From the NCBI RefSeq assembly GCF_003862495.1, contig NZ_RRCH01000028.1, positions 62,001-126,000 of the forward strand: 64,000 bases of DNA. The letters run 5' to 3'. The notes under the pieces are model-generated. The model worked only from the letters and a program-made list of their open reading frames with translations, was not told where the DNA came from and searched no databases. Source of the DNA: Halocatena pleomorpha. Lineage in GTDB: Archaea > Halobacteriota > Halobacteria > Halobacteriales > Haloarculaceae. Position 1 is the stretch's first letter; every line of letters begins with the position of its first letter. Below, in pieces: positions 8,851 to 18,914 of the stretch. Both the position numbers and the translations under genes were made by a program.

Positions 8851-9537
8851 CTAATCCATGAGTGGTCGGCCATAGTTTGCGAGATAGTGAGAATCCTGAT
8901 AGCAGACGATATTGTTGCGGTAGATATCAAATGTGTTTGAACATGTAAGAGACGCGTTTCCCTCTGTATCGTGCTGTTGAAAGACGAGCGACCGATCGGT
9001 CACCGTCGCCGCTGTGACTGAGGTCGTATTCATACCAGGGATGCTTGATCCGGTCGCATTCTCTTCGATAGGATAGATGTGCGGCGTCCCATCCTGAAGC
9101 ACGAAAATGCCATCACCAGACGGTAGGAAATCAATTGGTTGGCAGTGGGAAACCTCTGTTTGGATCCATCGAAGCCGATCACTTGCCACATCATACACGC
9201 CGAATCGGTCGCGGTCATCGGCTGCCCTGATCAGCAGTTGGTTGTTTGAGGGAGACCACTTGGCAAATTCGACCGGATCGCTGGTCAAAGACTCACTGTG
9301 AGACCCGCCCGAGTCTGTGACAATAGCTGTTTGAAGCTGTTCATTAGGAGCCGTTTCAGAATAAGCTGTGTTGATGGCGATCCACCCACCACTGGGACTG
9401 CAGCGTGCCTTTCGCACCAAGAGATGGTCGCTTACTGGCTCAACCTGGTTCGTCGACAGCGTGAGCCGGTAGAGCTGACTGCGACCACGACGATAACGGA
9501 CCAACAGTTCGTCTCGCTCGGGATGCATGTCTTCCAA
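8851..9537 (-). pseudogene. truncated TolB/S9-type beta-propeller fragment
   Basis: The 228 codons read as WD40-like/PD40 propeller blades (for example KARCSPSGGWIAIN, FAKWSPSNNQLLIR, DFLPSGDGIFVLQDG), as in TolB-like proteins or the propeller of S9 prolyl-oligopeptidase-like enzymes. Those proteins are normally much longer (S9 enzymes about 600-700 residues) and the hydrolase domain is absent. The frame stays open upstream of the first possible start (a TTG at 9537), and the upstream translation still looks like propeller (contains SDTSVFVLED). It stays open up to the end of the ABC permease at 9624, so the 5' part seems to have been lost. A fragment is more likely than a functional gene. 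Confidence 0.55.
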
Positions 9538-9623
9538 GACAAAGACACTGGTATCAGAGAAAAATCCCCACGCACACGTTTGGATGCCGATCGAGCCTAC
9601 CTTATATTTATTAGCCTCGTGGG

Positions 9624-11339
9624 CTACTGTGGCTCGTATTTTTCAAAGCGACTGATTGCGTTTCGATAACAGATTCCTGCCACGAGGAGGCCACCAGCAA
9701 AGAGTCCTCCACCAAGGCCATAGCGCAACGTTACGACGTCAATTGCTTGGATATTGTTCATCAACTGTTCGAACCAACTGACTCCGCCCACATCGAGCAG
9801 TCCGAGCACGAGTGCTGGGAGGCCACCGAAGATGAATGACAGTGCAGTCCGGGTCAGTTCAGGACCGAGCAGTAGGCCACCGAGCAATGCGCCGGGAACG
9901 ACCACACTTACACTGTGGATGACGATCGTGCTCACCCGCGGGGGGAGTACGTCGTCACTTCGGCCGATTGAAATCGCATCGAATCGTGGCATTGCCATCC
10001 CTAGTGCGGGAGCGATCGTCACCGCTACTAGGGTCAAATACAGAGCGATACCGACCAGCCCAGCAATTTCCATTGGTGAGTAGGATGATATCATCCCAGC
10101 GAGCGCGGTGAGTACACCCGCGATAGGAAGCCCATAGAGCAGCCCTGGAACCAGTAATCCGTGGACGTACTGGCGTGCGGAGATGGTAGCGGCCATCATC
10201 GGCAACATCGACCCTTCGTCACCGAGTGGATTCATCGCGGCAATCTCACTGAGAATCCAGGGCAACCCAATTGCAAGCACCGGTGCCAGAACAACGTCGA
10301 GTGCACCATTGCTGTAGGCGATAAATCCGGCATCGAAGACGACAACCGCCGGAAGTGTGAGATACGAGAGTCGGCTTGGATCACGGATTGAACGCAAAAT
10401 CACCCACTCAGACACCCGGCGAGTCGGCTGGGAAATAAACCCCGGAAACGGGAGTGGGCTCAGCCGAAATGAACGCTCGCTGTGATCAGTCGGTTCATCG
10501 GCGTCGTCGATGCTGACTGGTTCACTGAACCAGTAACCACTGGTGATTCGTTCGGTTGCGAAAATTCCACTAACGATAATTAGTGCACTCGTCACCAACG
10601 ATCCGATAGCCTTCACTGTCGATCCTTTGATCGCTCCTCCTACCCCCAACACGCCAACATCGAGCACCCACCCTGTTGGAACCCAACTCATAAAGGACAC
10701 ATTCATCCCTTCCGTCGGGCCCAATACCGCGAACAGATACCCACCCATTACGACCGCTACTGCTGCTCCACCGATGATGGTCTTGTACCGTCGGACGAAC
10801 TTCACGTGAGTGAGCAGCCAGGCGATCGAATACCCGACAGCAGTCCCTGTGATTATGGTGGTCATCACGAACGTCAACGCCGCGATCGGAATAGTAAGAA
10901 AGACGCCGGATGAACCGAAGATAATGAAACCAGCAGCCGTGAGCACGACTATTGGAGCCGCAAAATACGCCAGTCCTCGCAGCGTTTCGGCGACAATGTG
11001 GCCCACAGCAGCCGTTCGTGCAGACACTGCCGTCAACACTAGCTCCTCGGCTTCGACGCGACTCCGCTGGGTGACTAACCGGTTGGTGAAGATGTAGACA
11101 CCGAAGACCCAGAACATTGCTACCTGTCCTCGGGCACCGTCTGTGAGTGCCACCCCCGAAAATCCCTGCAACTCATCAGCAAACGCAATGAGCAATGCGA
11201 GTCCTACAGCGCCGATAAACACCATCGGCCCAACTGTCATCGCCAATCGCGCTTTGTCGTCCCACATCCCCGAGAGCGTTCGCTTGAAATCGAACCAACC
11301 CATCTGCCAGGCGTGGGCAAGCCAGCCCGACTCAGCCAT
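9624..11339 (-). CDS. ABC-2-type exporter permease
   Basis: Integral membrane protein of 571 residues with about twelve hydrophobic segments and a hydrophilic stretch near residues 270-310. It looks like a large or doubled ABC-2 permease. The gene's first 8 bases overlap the end of the upstream ATPase gene (11332-11339), so the two are translationally coupled and very likely form one exporter. Substrate unknown; the pair could handle a drug, lipid or peptide. The N-terminal region (MAESGWLAHAWQMGWFDFKRTL) has the usual amphipathic connecting helix before the first membrane helix. Confidence 0.88.
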   Translation of the reverse strand: MAESGWLAHAWQMGWFDFKRTLSGMWDDKARLAMTVGPMVFIGAVGLALLIAFADELQGFSGVALTDGARGQVAMFWVFGVYIFTNRLVTQRSRVEAEELVLTAVSARTAAVGHIVAETLRGLAYFAAPIVVLTAAGFIIFGSSGVFLTIPIAALTFVMTTIITGTAVGYSIAWLLTHVKFVRRYKTIIGGAAVAVVMGGYLFAVLGPTEGMNVSFMSWVPTGWVLDVGVLGVGGAIKGSTVKAIGSLVTSALIIVSGIFATERITSGYWFSEPVSIDDADEPTDHSERSFRLSPLPFPGFISQPTRRVSEWVILRSIRDPSRLSYLTLPAVVVFDAGFIAYSNGALDVVLAPVLAIGLPWILSEIAAMNPLGDEGSMLPMMAATISARQYVHGLLVPGLLYGLPIAGVLTALAGMISSYSPMEIAGLVGIALYLTLVAVTIAPALGMAMPRFDAISIGRSDDVLPPRVSTIVIHSVSVVVPGALLGGLLLGPELTRTALSFIFGGLPALVLGLLDVGGVSWFEQLMNNIQAIDVVTLRYGLGGGLFAGGLLVAGICYRNAISRFEKYEPQ

Positions 11340-12090
11340 TTGGCTGCACCTCAGCAGCTGTCTCAGTGTCAGTCAGTTCCAAGAACACGTCTTCGAGTGA
11401 CTGTTTCTGGCCACTTTCAGCGCGCTGAGTCATGCTGTCGGGCGTGTCTTCGGCAATAAGCTCTCCGTCAGCGAGAATTCCGACGGTGTCTGCAACGTCT
11501 TCGACAACAGGAAGGATGTGCGTGGAGAGAAACACCGTCATCCCATCGTCTGCCAACCCGCGAATCCGCTGTCGAATCGTCTTTGCGGCCCGGGGATCGA
11601 GCCCTGAAGTTGGCTCATCGAGAAACACCACTGGCGGTTCGTGTAAGACTGCCTGTATATAGGCGACTTTCTGTCGCATTCCTTTCGAATAGCCGTCGAT
11701 CCGATCGTCGGCGTCGGTGAGGAGATCAAAATCGTCCAGAAGCGTTTCGATGCGGTCTTGTGTCGGACCTTCAGGAAGATCACGCAACCCAGCTGCGTAG
11801 GTCAGCTGCTCAAACGCGGTCGCTTCGTCGTACAACGGTGGCGTTTCTGGAAGATAGCCGATCTGTGACCGTAGGGCGTCTCGGTCGGTAACTGAAACGC
11901 CTCCCACGCGCGCACTCCCGCTACTAGGTGTGAGCAACCCGGTCAACATCCGCATCGTCGTCGTCTTGCCCGCGCCGTTCGGACCGAGAAATCCATACAC
12001 GACGCCGGACGGGATCTGGAGAGCCAACGAATCAACTGCGAGGGTATCACCATACCGCTTGGTGAGGGCGGTGGTTTCAATTGCTGTCAT
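11332..12090 (-). CDS. ABC transporter ATP-binding protein (exporter type)
   Basis: ABC ATPase of 252 residues with all motifs: Walker A GPNGAGKT at 36-43, Q-loop near YLPETPPLYDE (79-89), signature YSKGMRQK (134-141), Walker B VVFLDEP (154-160) and the H-loop STHIL. It resembles the ATPases of ABC-2 export systems (Ccm/Nod/Nat-like). The ATG at 12090 opens the operon; the permease gene follows with an 8-bp overlap. AT-rich DNA upstream (12120-12150) is the likely promoter. Confidence 0.95.
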   Translation of the reverse strand: MTAIETTALTKRYGDTLAVDSLALQIPSGVVYGFLGPNGAGKTTTMRMLTGLLTPSSGSARVGGVSVTDRDALRSQIGYLPETPPLYDEATAFEQLTYAAGLRDLPEGPTQDRIETLLDDFDLLTDADDRIDGYSKGMRQKVAYIQAVLHEPPVVFLDEPTSGLDPRAAKTIRQRIRGLADDGMTVFLSTHILPVVEDVADTVGILADGELIAEDTPDSMTQRAESGQKQSLEDVFLELTDTETAAEVQPNG

Positions 12091-12578
12091 CGCGATTAAA
12101 GTGGATTACCACGCCCGGCTATTAGAACTTCTGGTTTTTTAATATATCCTCGGTGATCAGAAGTCGGCTGGGTGGATTCGTCGCGCATAGTTGCTGCTGC
12201 GTTTAGACAGTCGGTGTCGATTTCGATCCGACGATCCAGTTTTGGATCGCTTGCTGTCGCGGAGGAGTGTTCTCCTACAATACCATCCAATTACAGTATA
12301 AAAATAGGAATAAAATGTGGATAATAATATTGCTGCGTGTGGTTGGAGGACTCCAATCGTACGAACAGCCATGTAGCCGGGTAAGGAGGTCCTAACACGC
12401 GGTTGTGAAGGTCCTCTAATGTCCAGACGGGAATGAGCAATCTATGTGTATAAACACATAAATACATTATTAAATAACTCTAAATAGATGGTTAAATAGA
12501 ACTGAATATAGTGGTTATACTACAATATATGTTGTATCAGTAACAACTCTCTTGTTAGTAGGTAGTCCTTACTGATCC
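12091..12578. other. divergent intergenic region (promoters of ABC exporter and beta-helix gene)
   Basis: No gene seen. The side toward 12579 is very AT-rich (12440-12545), with a TATA-like acaatatatg at about 12522-12531, placed suitably for a start at 12579 with a leader of about 25 bases. Confidence 0.45.
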
Positions 12579-13802
12579 ATGGCACGAAATCACCATTCGG
12601 AGGAGAGCGCGAAGGATACCCATACAGGGAATAGCGGAGAGAAAGATGAGATTAACGAGGTTGTTGATGACAATCCGGAACGAGCGTCGAACGCTCACTT
12701 CGGTCGACGATCCTTCCTGAAAGCTGGTGCTGCGGCTGGTATTGGCGTTGTGGGTACGACGGGACTCACTGAATTGGCTGCAGCGTCGATCGATAAATCT
12801 TCGAACGGCAAGTACAACGTATGGAAGGTTACAGGAAAAGAAGTGTACGACCTATCCGACGGCGAGAAACTGTCGAACATTCTGGTCGATCAGACTGCTG
12901 AGGGTGCTTCTTTGACGATTCGCTCGCAGAACAAGAAAGGATGGACAGTCAAAAACGTCGGTTTCCGCGGTGTCGGCCAAGACGGTGAAGGCAGCAATAG
13001 TTTTCAGTTTCAGGTATCGACACCGTCCGGCGGTCGTGGTCTGATAGAAAACATCTGGTCGAACGGCAAAGCACGGAACGGCCAGCCGGCCTCGAAACTT
13101 GGAGGAATCTATATTCGACCGTCCCACAAGGGACACATCGACATCAGACACACGTACATCGAAGGATTCGGCAACAACGCAGTGTATGCGAGTGCTGTCG
13201 GCAAAGACGGCGGCAGCGCTGGTTCCGTCACACTCGAAAACTGCTACCATCGGGACAACACTGTGAGCCAGTTCCGCATCGGGTCCCCGAAGTCGATCGT
13301 TCGCAACTGCGTCGGCGTTGTGAACGATCCGAACGGCAAGCGGGGACAATACCCCAGCGACGACAGTCGCAATGCCCGGTGCGTCTGGGGGAAGCACTAC
13401 CGTAACCAGCGGATCGAGAACTCGGCGTTCTATCTCTCTCCTAATGACGTCAATCCCGACTCGGTCTTCGAGGCACGATACATCGATGGGAGATCCGGGG
13501 GAGAGCAGGCAGTGGTGAACGTGAGCGGCTGTGACGTGAACGCGAATGCACCTCAATTGAAAAGCTCCACAAGTAACGCGACAGTGAAAACCACCAACCT
13601 CGGTACGAATCCGACAGTCACCGTAATCGGCGGCGGCGGAGTTCCGCTCTCACCGAAGATGGCGGCCAGTGGCAAGCGGTCGATGCCTCCGGAACTCCCC
13701 GGGGCCGACGGTGGAAGCAGCTCGAAAAATTCCACTTCATCTAAGGCCAACAGTGGTAACAGCTCAAGCGATTCTGCAGACAACCAAGAGAAGCACTGTT
13801 AA
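12579..13802 (+). CDS. Tat-exported right-handed beta-helix protein (pectate-lyase-like fold)
   Basis: Secreted protein of 407 residues. Residues 1-41 are a polar leader, then comes a twin-arginine signal (GRRSFLKAG at 42-50 with a hydrophobic stretch to about 69). The mature part reads as a parallel beta-helix with repeated strand-turn units (for example GSVTLENCYHRDNTVSQFRIG, KSIVRNCVGVVND, QRIENSAFYLS). This is the fold of pectate lyases and many polysaccharide-binding proteins. I cannot find clear catalytic residues, so lyase activity is not established. The C terminus is a Ser/Asn-rich low-complexity tail ending in Cys, perhaps a linker or surface anchor. It opens the polysaccharide region, upstream of the pectate lyase gene. 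Confidence 0.82.
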   Translation: MARNHHSEESAKDTHTGNSGEKDEINEVVDDNPERASNAHFGRRSFLKAGAAAGIGVVGTTGLTELAAASIDKSSNGKYNVWKVTGKEVYDLSDGEKLSNILVDQTAEGASLTIRSQNKKGWTVKNVGFRGVGQDGEGSNSFQFQVSTPSGGRGLIENIWSNGKARNGQPASKLGGIYIRPSHKGHIDIRHTYIEGFGNNAVYASAVGKDGGSAGSVTLENCYHRDNTVSQFRIGSPKSIVRNCVGVVNDPNGKRGQYPSDDSRNARCVWGKHYRNQRIENSAFYLSPNDVNPDSVFEARYIDGRSGGEQAVVNVSGCDVNANAPQLKSSTSNATVKTTNLGTNPTVTVIGGGGVPLSPKMAASGKRSMPPELPGADGGSSSKNSTSSKANSGNSSSDSADNQEKHC

Positions 13803-16410
13803 TCGGGGTTGAAGGAGACAGGTTTTTCCCTATTAATCACTTACTAGTGGTTTATTATTTATAATAGTTAGGGATAAATAAATTGCTTACGTCTTTTTTT
13901 GAAGGTTGTGCTAGCACTGTGATGTGTAGGGAAGACACGACCCGGGCGGAGTGCTTGAGCGCACCGGCGAACATCATACTTGCAAATGGTAGATATCAAT
14001 GCAAATATTCGGAAAATATGGGCTGTCGATATGGATTCCAAGATCAATATGCATTAGAAATCCACTTAGTCGACTTCTGCTATAGAGGAGACACAGCTCG
14101 TTATTGTTACCGGTTTCGTCGGCGGCACGTCCAGCAGTCCGTTTGGCGACAGCTCGGACGCCTCACTCTGTGGTGTTTCTTTGTCTATGGTAGACAATCG
14201 CACCTCCAACTACCGACTATTTGGTAGTTTTACACTACATACAGAAGACAGTACGCGTCTCTCTCACTCTATAGACAGCAAGCAACCTTCTTGGGCGAAT
14301 TCCAAAGAAACACCACAATCTCCAGTGGTTACTCAGATATCGTATACCGGACGGTCGACGAGACGCACGATCCTGCCTAGCCGAGTTCTACGACCCCGGG
14401 TATCGCTTACGAGTCGGCACTGGACAGCGTCAACTATGCCGTGCGGTTCAAACATGATGACGATACGTTCTGGTAGCAAGATTTACAGCTAGTACCCGAC
14501 GGGTCGTGGAGGGGGACCCCTACCGTGTCCGCATAAATTGTATTGGCGGAGTTGGTATCCCCCCACTGTGTCCACATAATATCCTCGCAAAAGCGCTATA
14601 CACACTCAGTCCTTCGGGATAAAGGGGTTCCTCATTGCAGAAACGCGAAATAGAGGGATTCGGAGTGGATCGCACTACCAGTTCGAACTGAAAACCGACT
14701 CAGAGGCGACGCTCGATATCCCCGGAGGATGGACGCGTCGATGAGATCGTTGAGAACCTAGTTGATATGGCGACCTCAGAACGTCTCGTGTGAACTACCT
14801 CACCCCACTCCGGCGCTTCACGCCTCCGTTGAGGGCGGGGTTGCGCAAATCGCGAAGCGATGTGCTGATACGAGAACACTTCGATTTTCCGTTGACGTGA
14901 CTACGAGGCAGTTCACGAAACCGACAAAACCGAGTGGAACACTCGCTATGACTATGAACCGTAGTACGGTCGTTTTACTTCAAGGAGCTTAATAAGTTCA
15001 TAGTTAAAGAACTTCACAAGTATTTCGTTAACGTCAAGTGTATCCGCCTACTTAGTTGTGACTCGACACGTTCGCCCAGATGAGACCGCGCTATGCCGAA
15101 CTGTACTCTGTCGTGCACGGCGCAGACACCTTCTTAACGGCTCAAGACGTTTACTTGTGCCTGATAGGCAAATTCTTGTAGTTGTTTACAAAGATGAGTA
15201 ATACACCCAGGATAAAAGTAATAAAATCGATAGTAAGAATGATCCCTCTATCTAGTTTTAATTTCACTATATTGATTGAAAAGCGAAGATGATATTAAGA
15301 CACCAAACCGTCACCGGAAATATTTCTATAATATTGTAGCAAAAGTATAGGTGAAATAATAGTGATTACCCAATCAGACGCAAATGCTATTGCTATCGAT
15401 TCACTCCGACAAGAGTTCAAGAGGTGGGTAAATTCGGTCCAGCGGGAGCAAATGGCAGTGTCATCACACTGTGTACCGCTACATCAAATTCTATCCTCAG
15501 CTGGTCACCCTAGTTCGGAGGTGTCCTGTAAATGGTTATTTGCCGGGGATCTGAGCGTGAAGTCGTCTTCAGTGAGCTCACAGAGCGTAACGACAGCATG
15601 CTAATCGAATCACATCTGAAATCGGAGACTGCTCGATTGAGCGCAGTCTGGAGGTGTTTTGCGCCAGCAACGAGAAACCCCAGCGCCATCACCGACTCGG
15701 GTATCCGCTCGTGCTCCACAAATCCCAACCAATCCAGTCTCTGCTGAGGCGGCGATTTCTGGCGTAGACACCACGAAATCGCACTGCCTCACCTTGCACG
15801 CGTAACTAAACACGGCCGTAGAATGACCTGATACGTATAAGATCGGCTGCTGCGTGCCGAAACGACGGAGATAGGGATGGTGTTACAATATGGGGAATAT
15901 ATGTTCCCAAGAGGAGAACATATTTGATCCCCGTAGATTGATCGTAGTAGTATCTGATCCAAATCGGTCTGTATCTGTCTGATATCATTGAAATACGATT
16001 GCGACGGAGGTCTCCGTTTGCCCATAGCGAATCAACCGGTATTCATTGATACCACGCTGCTGCCTTCGATTTTCCGTTCCCTCATAGACGCCGGAATCGA
16101 TATCCGAAGAGCGAAACGGTTGACCTTGATGGATTATTACAGTTGTACACTTGTAATCGTTCGGCAGATAGGAATCGTTGTCCAGCGACCCGCAGACGAG
16201 AAACGAGTTGATGAGAGTCGTTGACCTCTCAGCTCTGAGTCATCGTATCGTGCCCGCACCAATGGAGATGTGATCTGTAACTCCCGTTTTAATCATTATA
16301 AGAGATCTCGACGATTCTACTGGACCAAATTATTTTCCACACTTTTATAATAATATATATTATAATAAATTCATTATTAGTGATTTCTATAGTATAAATG
16401 GTGTGTATTA
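13803..16410. other. 2.6-kb gene-poor region with decayed coding remnants
   Basis: No intact gene was recognised. Between about 14380 and 14535 one frame reads protein-like across a stop (contains AYESALDSVNYAVRFKHDDD, then a stop, then QDLQLVPDGSW), which suggests a dead gene. Another protein-like patch lies near 14660-14720. A possible IS605-type end is at about 14795-14840. The stretch 15180-15360 is AT-rich, and 16320-16410 is the AT-rich promoter region of the pectate lyase gene. The region looks like the debris of lost genes and mobile elements. Confidence 0.5.
14795..14840 (+). mobile_element. possible second IS200/IS605-type end remnant
   Basis: The sequence gaactacctcaccccactcc followed by an imperfect ccccactc...gggcgggg hairpin resembles, from memory, end sequences of haloarchaeal IS200/IS605 elements. 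No transposase frame lies nearby. The assignment rests on recall of the motif and the hairpin only. Confidence 0.3.
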
Positions 16411-16419
16411 ATGACACAC
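16401..16419. promoter_or_regulatory. inverted repeat overlapping the pectate lyase start codon
   Basis: gtgtgt and acacac arms separated by 7 bases flank and overlap the ATG at 16411. This could be an operator or an RNA structure that limits initiation. The arms are short and of low complexity, so it may be chance. Confidence 0.2.
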
Positions 16420-18543
16420 AACAGGCGCACGTTTCTACGTGCGATCGCAGCAGGGAGTATCGGTACCGTCGTGTTCGGCAATACAGCCACGGCAGCAACC
16501 ACGACCACGATCGAAGGAGGCGGTGGGGATATTTGGAATCAAGCAGATGAGTTCCATTACTACTACGAAGAAATAGATGGTGACTTCGACGTTACCGTCC
16601 ACAATACTTCGCTTGAGAACACGGACAGTTGGGCGAAAGCAGGCATCATGGTTCGGCAGACGCTGAACGCCGACGCGGAGAACGCTATGGTCCGCCGTCG
16701 TCCGAACGGTGAGGCTTCATTACAGTGGCGGTCAGACAACGGTAACACGACCGTCAGTACGACATCCGACGACGGAAGCGGCGAGAGTGAAGTCAGCGGC
16801 GGTTCCATCGCGGCAGACTGGCTCCGACTGACGCGTAGCGGCGACACCATTTCGGCCTACGGCTCGACTGACGGGAGCAACTGGACACGCATCGCAAACA
16901 TCGCGCCGAGCGAGATTGACTTCGCTGATAGCGCGTACGTTGGTCTCGCAGTTACGAGTCACAGCACGGGCACACTGTGCGCCGCGGAGTTCGAGAGTCT
17001 TTCAGGGATTTCGCCAGGAAGCAACGGCGATATCGGCGACGTTGACGTTGCAGGCAGCGTCTCGACTGGCGATGGTGGTGGCGACACCGACGCCGTCGTC
17101 ACAACTGGATCGGCTACGAGTGTGGGCGATACGTCGGTGACACTCAACGGATCTCTCAACAGCCTCGGCGGGGCGTCCTCAGCAGAAGTCTACTTTGAAT
17201 ACCGCGAGAGCGGCGGTTCGTGGAACGCTACGGGTGCACAGACACGTTCCTCGACTGGTTCGTACAGTGCGACTGTCTCGGACCTTGTGACGAACACGGA
17301 CTACGACTTCCGTGCGGTGGTCAACGCCAGCGACGGCGATACTGCCACTGGTTCGATCGCCTCGTTCAACACATCGGACGATTCGGGCGGCGGTGGCACC
17401 GGCAGCGGGTCCTACTTCGATCTCGACGCTGGATTCGCGGACTCATCATGGTTCGATGACAGTGTGACGGTCCATCGGGTGCAAGAGGCAACTGAGGGCG
17501 CTGTTCGAAGCGCGTTCGAGGCCAGCGGGCCACGCCTTGTCGTCTTTGAGGCCAGCGGCGTGATCGATCTCGGCGGGAGTGATCTGTCAATTACGAACGA
17601 CCAGTGTTGGGTCGCTGGACAGACAGCGCCATCGCCCGGAATTACGTTCATCAACGGTATGATTCAGGTCGAAGGAAACGACTGCGTCGTCCAGCACATC
17701 CGTATCTTCCGTGGTGAGGACGGCGGCGCAGCCGAAGGTGCCGATCCGATGAACAACGCTGACGGCACGTCGAACGTGATTTTCGACCACTGCACGGCAT
17801 ACTGGGGCCGCGACGAAAACCTCTCAGTCGGCTACGACAGCAACAACACGACGATCACCAACTCGCTGATCGCTGAGGGGCTTGACGAACCCGAGGAGAA
17901 CTCCAACGGATCACTCGTCGGCGATGGCGCACAGAACGTTGCGATTCTAGGATCGGTCTACGCAGCCAACAACGATCGCAATCCCCGGCTGAAGGACAAC
18001 ACACAGAGCGTCGTGGCTAACAACATCGTCTATTACTTTGATAAGGCGATCATGATCTCAAGCGGCGCACAGTCGTCAGTCGTCGGCAACAGTTACATTG
18101 GACGATTCGACTGGTCGGACGCCATCATCAAAGGAGACGGCAGTGTCTCTATCGAAGACAATTACGTCACCGATCCAGGGCTGAACGGACGGACGTTCTG
18201 TAGCGCGAGCCAACTCGGTTCCCGACCACTGTGGCCTAGTGGCCTGACGGCGATGTCGTCGGGTGATGTTGAGAGCCACAACCTTTCGTACGCTGGCGCG
18301 CGTCCAGCAGACCGGATCAGCCACGAACAGCGTGTCATCGACAACGTCCGCAACCGGAGCCTCGACACATCAGTATCTGACCCGGCCAATGCCCCCGGCA
18401 TCCCTGGCAACGAAGGGGAGGTCGGCGGCTATCCGAATCACGGTGGAAATACGCACTCGCTGTCGGTGCCGAGTAGTAATCTCCGCGACTGGATCGAACA
18501 GTGGGCGCTCGCAGTCGAGGAACCCGACGCCAATCCGCCCTAA
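16411..18543 (+). CDS. Tat-exported modular pectate lyase (PL1-type) with N-terminal accessory domains
   Basis: Secreted enzyme of 710 residues that should cleave polygalacturonate by beta-elimination. A twin-arginine signal opens it (NRRTFLRAIAAGS, cleavage near 30). Residues about 33-200 look like a concanavalin-like DUF1349-type domain (AGIMVRQTLNADAENAMVRR, SGDTISAYGSTDGSNW). Residues about 215-325 look like a fibronectin-III-like domain (VTTGSATSVGDTSVTLNGSL). A Gly/Ser linker leads to a right-handed beta-helix from about 340 to 700 with PL1-type motifs: HRVQEATEGAVRSAF, DCVVQHIRIFRGEDGG, VIFDHCTAYWGRDENLSVG and NPRLKDNTQSVVANNIVYY. The Asp of FDHC fits the family's Ca2+ site and the Arg of NPRLK the catalytic position, by analogy only. 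The gene stands alone with an AT-rich promoter. Confidence 0.9.
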   Translation: MTHNRRTFLRAIAAGSIGTVVFGNTATAATTTTIEGGGGDIWNQADEFHYYYEEIDGDFDVTVHNTSLENTDSWAKAGIMVRQTLNADAENAMVRRRPNGEASLQWRSDNGNTTVSTTSDDGSGESEVSGGSIAADWLRLTRSGDTISAYGSTDGSNWTRIANIAPSEIDFADSAYVGLAVTSHSTGTLCAAEFESLSGISPGSNGDIGDVDVAGSVSTGDGGGDTDAVVTTGSATSVGDTSVTLNGSLNSLGGASSAEVYFEYRESGGSWNATGAQTRSSTGSYSATVSDLVTNTDYDFRAVVNASDGDTATGSIASFNTSDDSGGGGTGSGSYFDLDAGFADSSWFDDSVTVHRVQEATEGAVRSAFEASGPRLVVFEASGVIDLGGSDLSITNDQCWVAGQTAPSPGITFINGMIQVEGNDCVVQHIRIFRGEDGGAAEGADPMNNADGTSNVIFDHCTAYWGRDENLSVGYDSNNTTITNSLIAEGLDEPEENSNGSLVGDGAQNVAILGSVYAANNDRNPRLKDNTQSVVANNIVYYFDKAIMISSGAQSSVVGNSYIGRFDWSDAIIKGDGSVSIEDNYVTDPGLNGRTFCSASQLGSRPLWPSGLTAMSSGDVESHNLSYAGARPADRISHEQRVIDNVRNRSLDTSVSDPANAPGIPGNEGEVGGYPNHGGNTHSLSVPSSNLRDWIEQWALAVEEPDANPP

Positions 18544-18914
18544 CCGGTCCCTGATCCACCGAGCGTCGGTCCAGATACCTGTGGAGCGTCGCTGACACCG
18601 GGGCGTTGCTCGAATCGATTCCCCACACGCGAACGTTGAGTCTCTTCCCACAGAGAACTTCCCAACGTCTTCCGTGAATTCAACAAGGCACTCCTGATTG
18701 ATCGGCGTATCTCAAGGTGAAATTTTGTCATATTTCCCTCGTGGGATTCAGTCGGCTGTAACGATGGAAGAAGGTGATCAGGATTCCTTGCAGCGGGTAG
18801 TGAAAGCGGACCTACAATTGTCGATGTCCTTCGTGTTCGGCGGCGAGTTAGGAGATCCAGTTTTCATCACATACGCCACTCGGGGGATTCAGTGACACGG
18901 TATCTACCCAGCAG
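18544..18914. other. gene-free stretch with a 15-bp imperfect direct repeat
   Basis: No gene recognised. ctcgtgggattcagt at about 18738 recurs as ctcgggggattcagt at about 18880. This may be a footprint of past rearrangement. Confidence 0.3.

Noticed and set aside
12852-13556. Antisense open frame over the beta-helix gene
   Set aside because: It is valine-rich shadow translation of a clearly supported Tat-exported protein.
15362-16224. Small open frames in the gene-poor region taken as genes
   Set aside because: No recognisable domain, no consistent start signal, and composition like random translation.
18698-18895. 65-codon plus-strand frame as a small gene
   Set aside because: It starts with TTG, has no family match, and contains the imperfect direct repeat that better explains its odd sequence.
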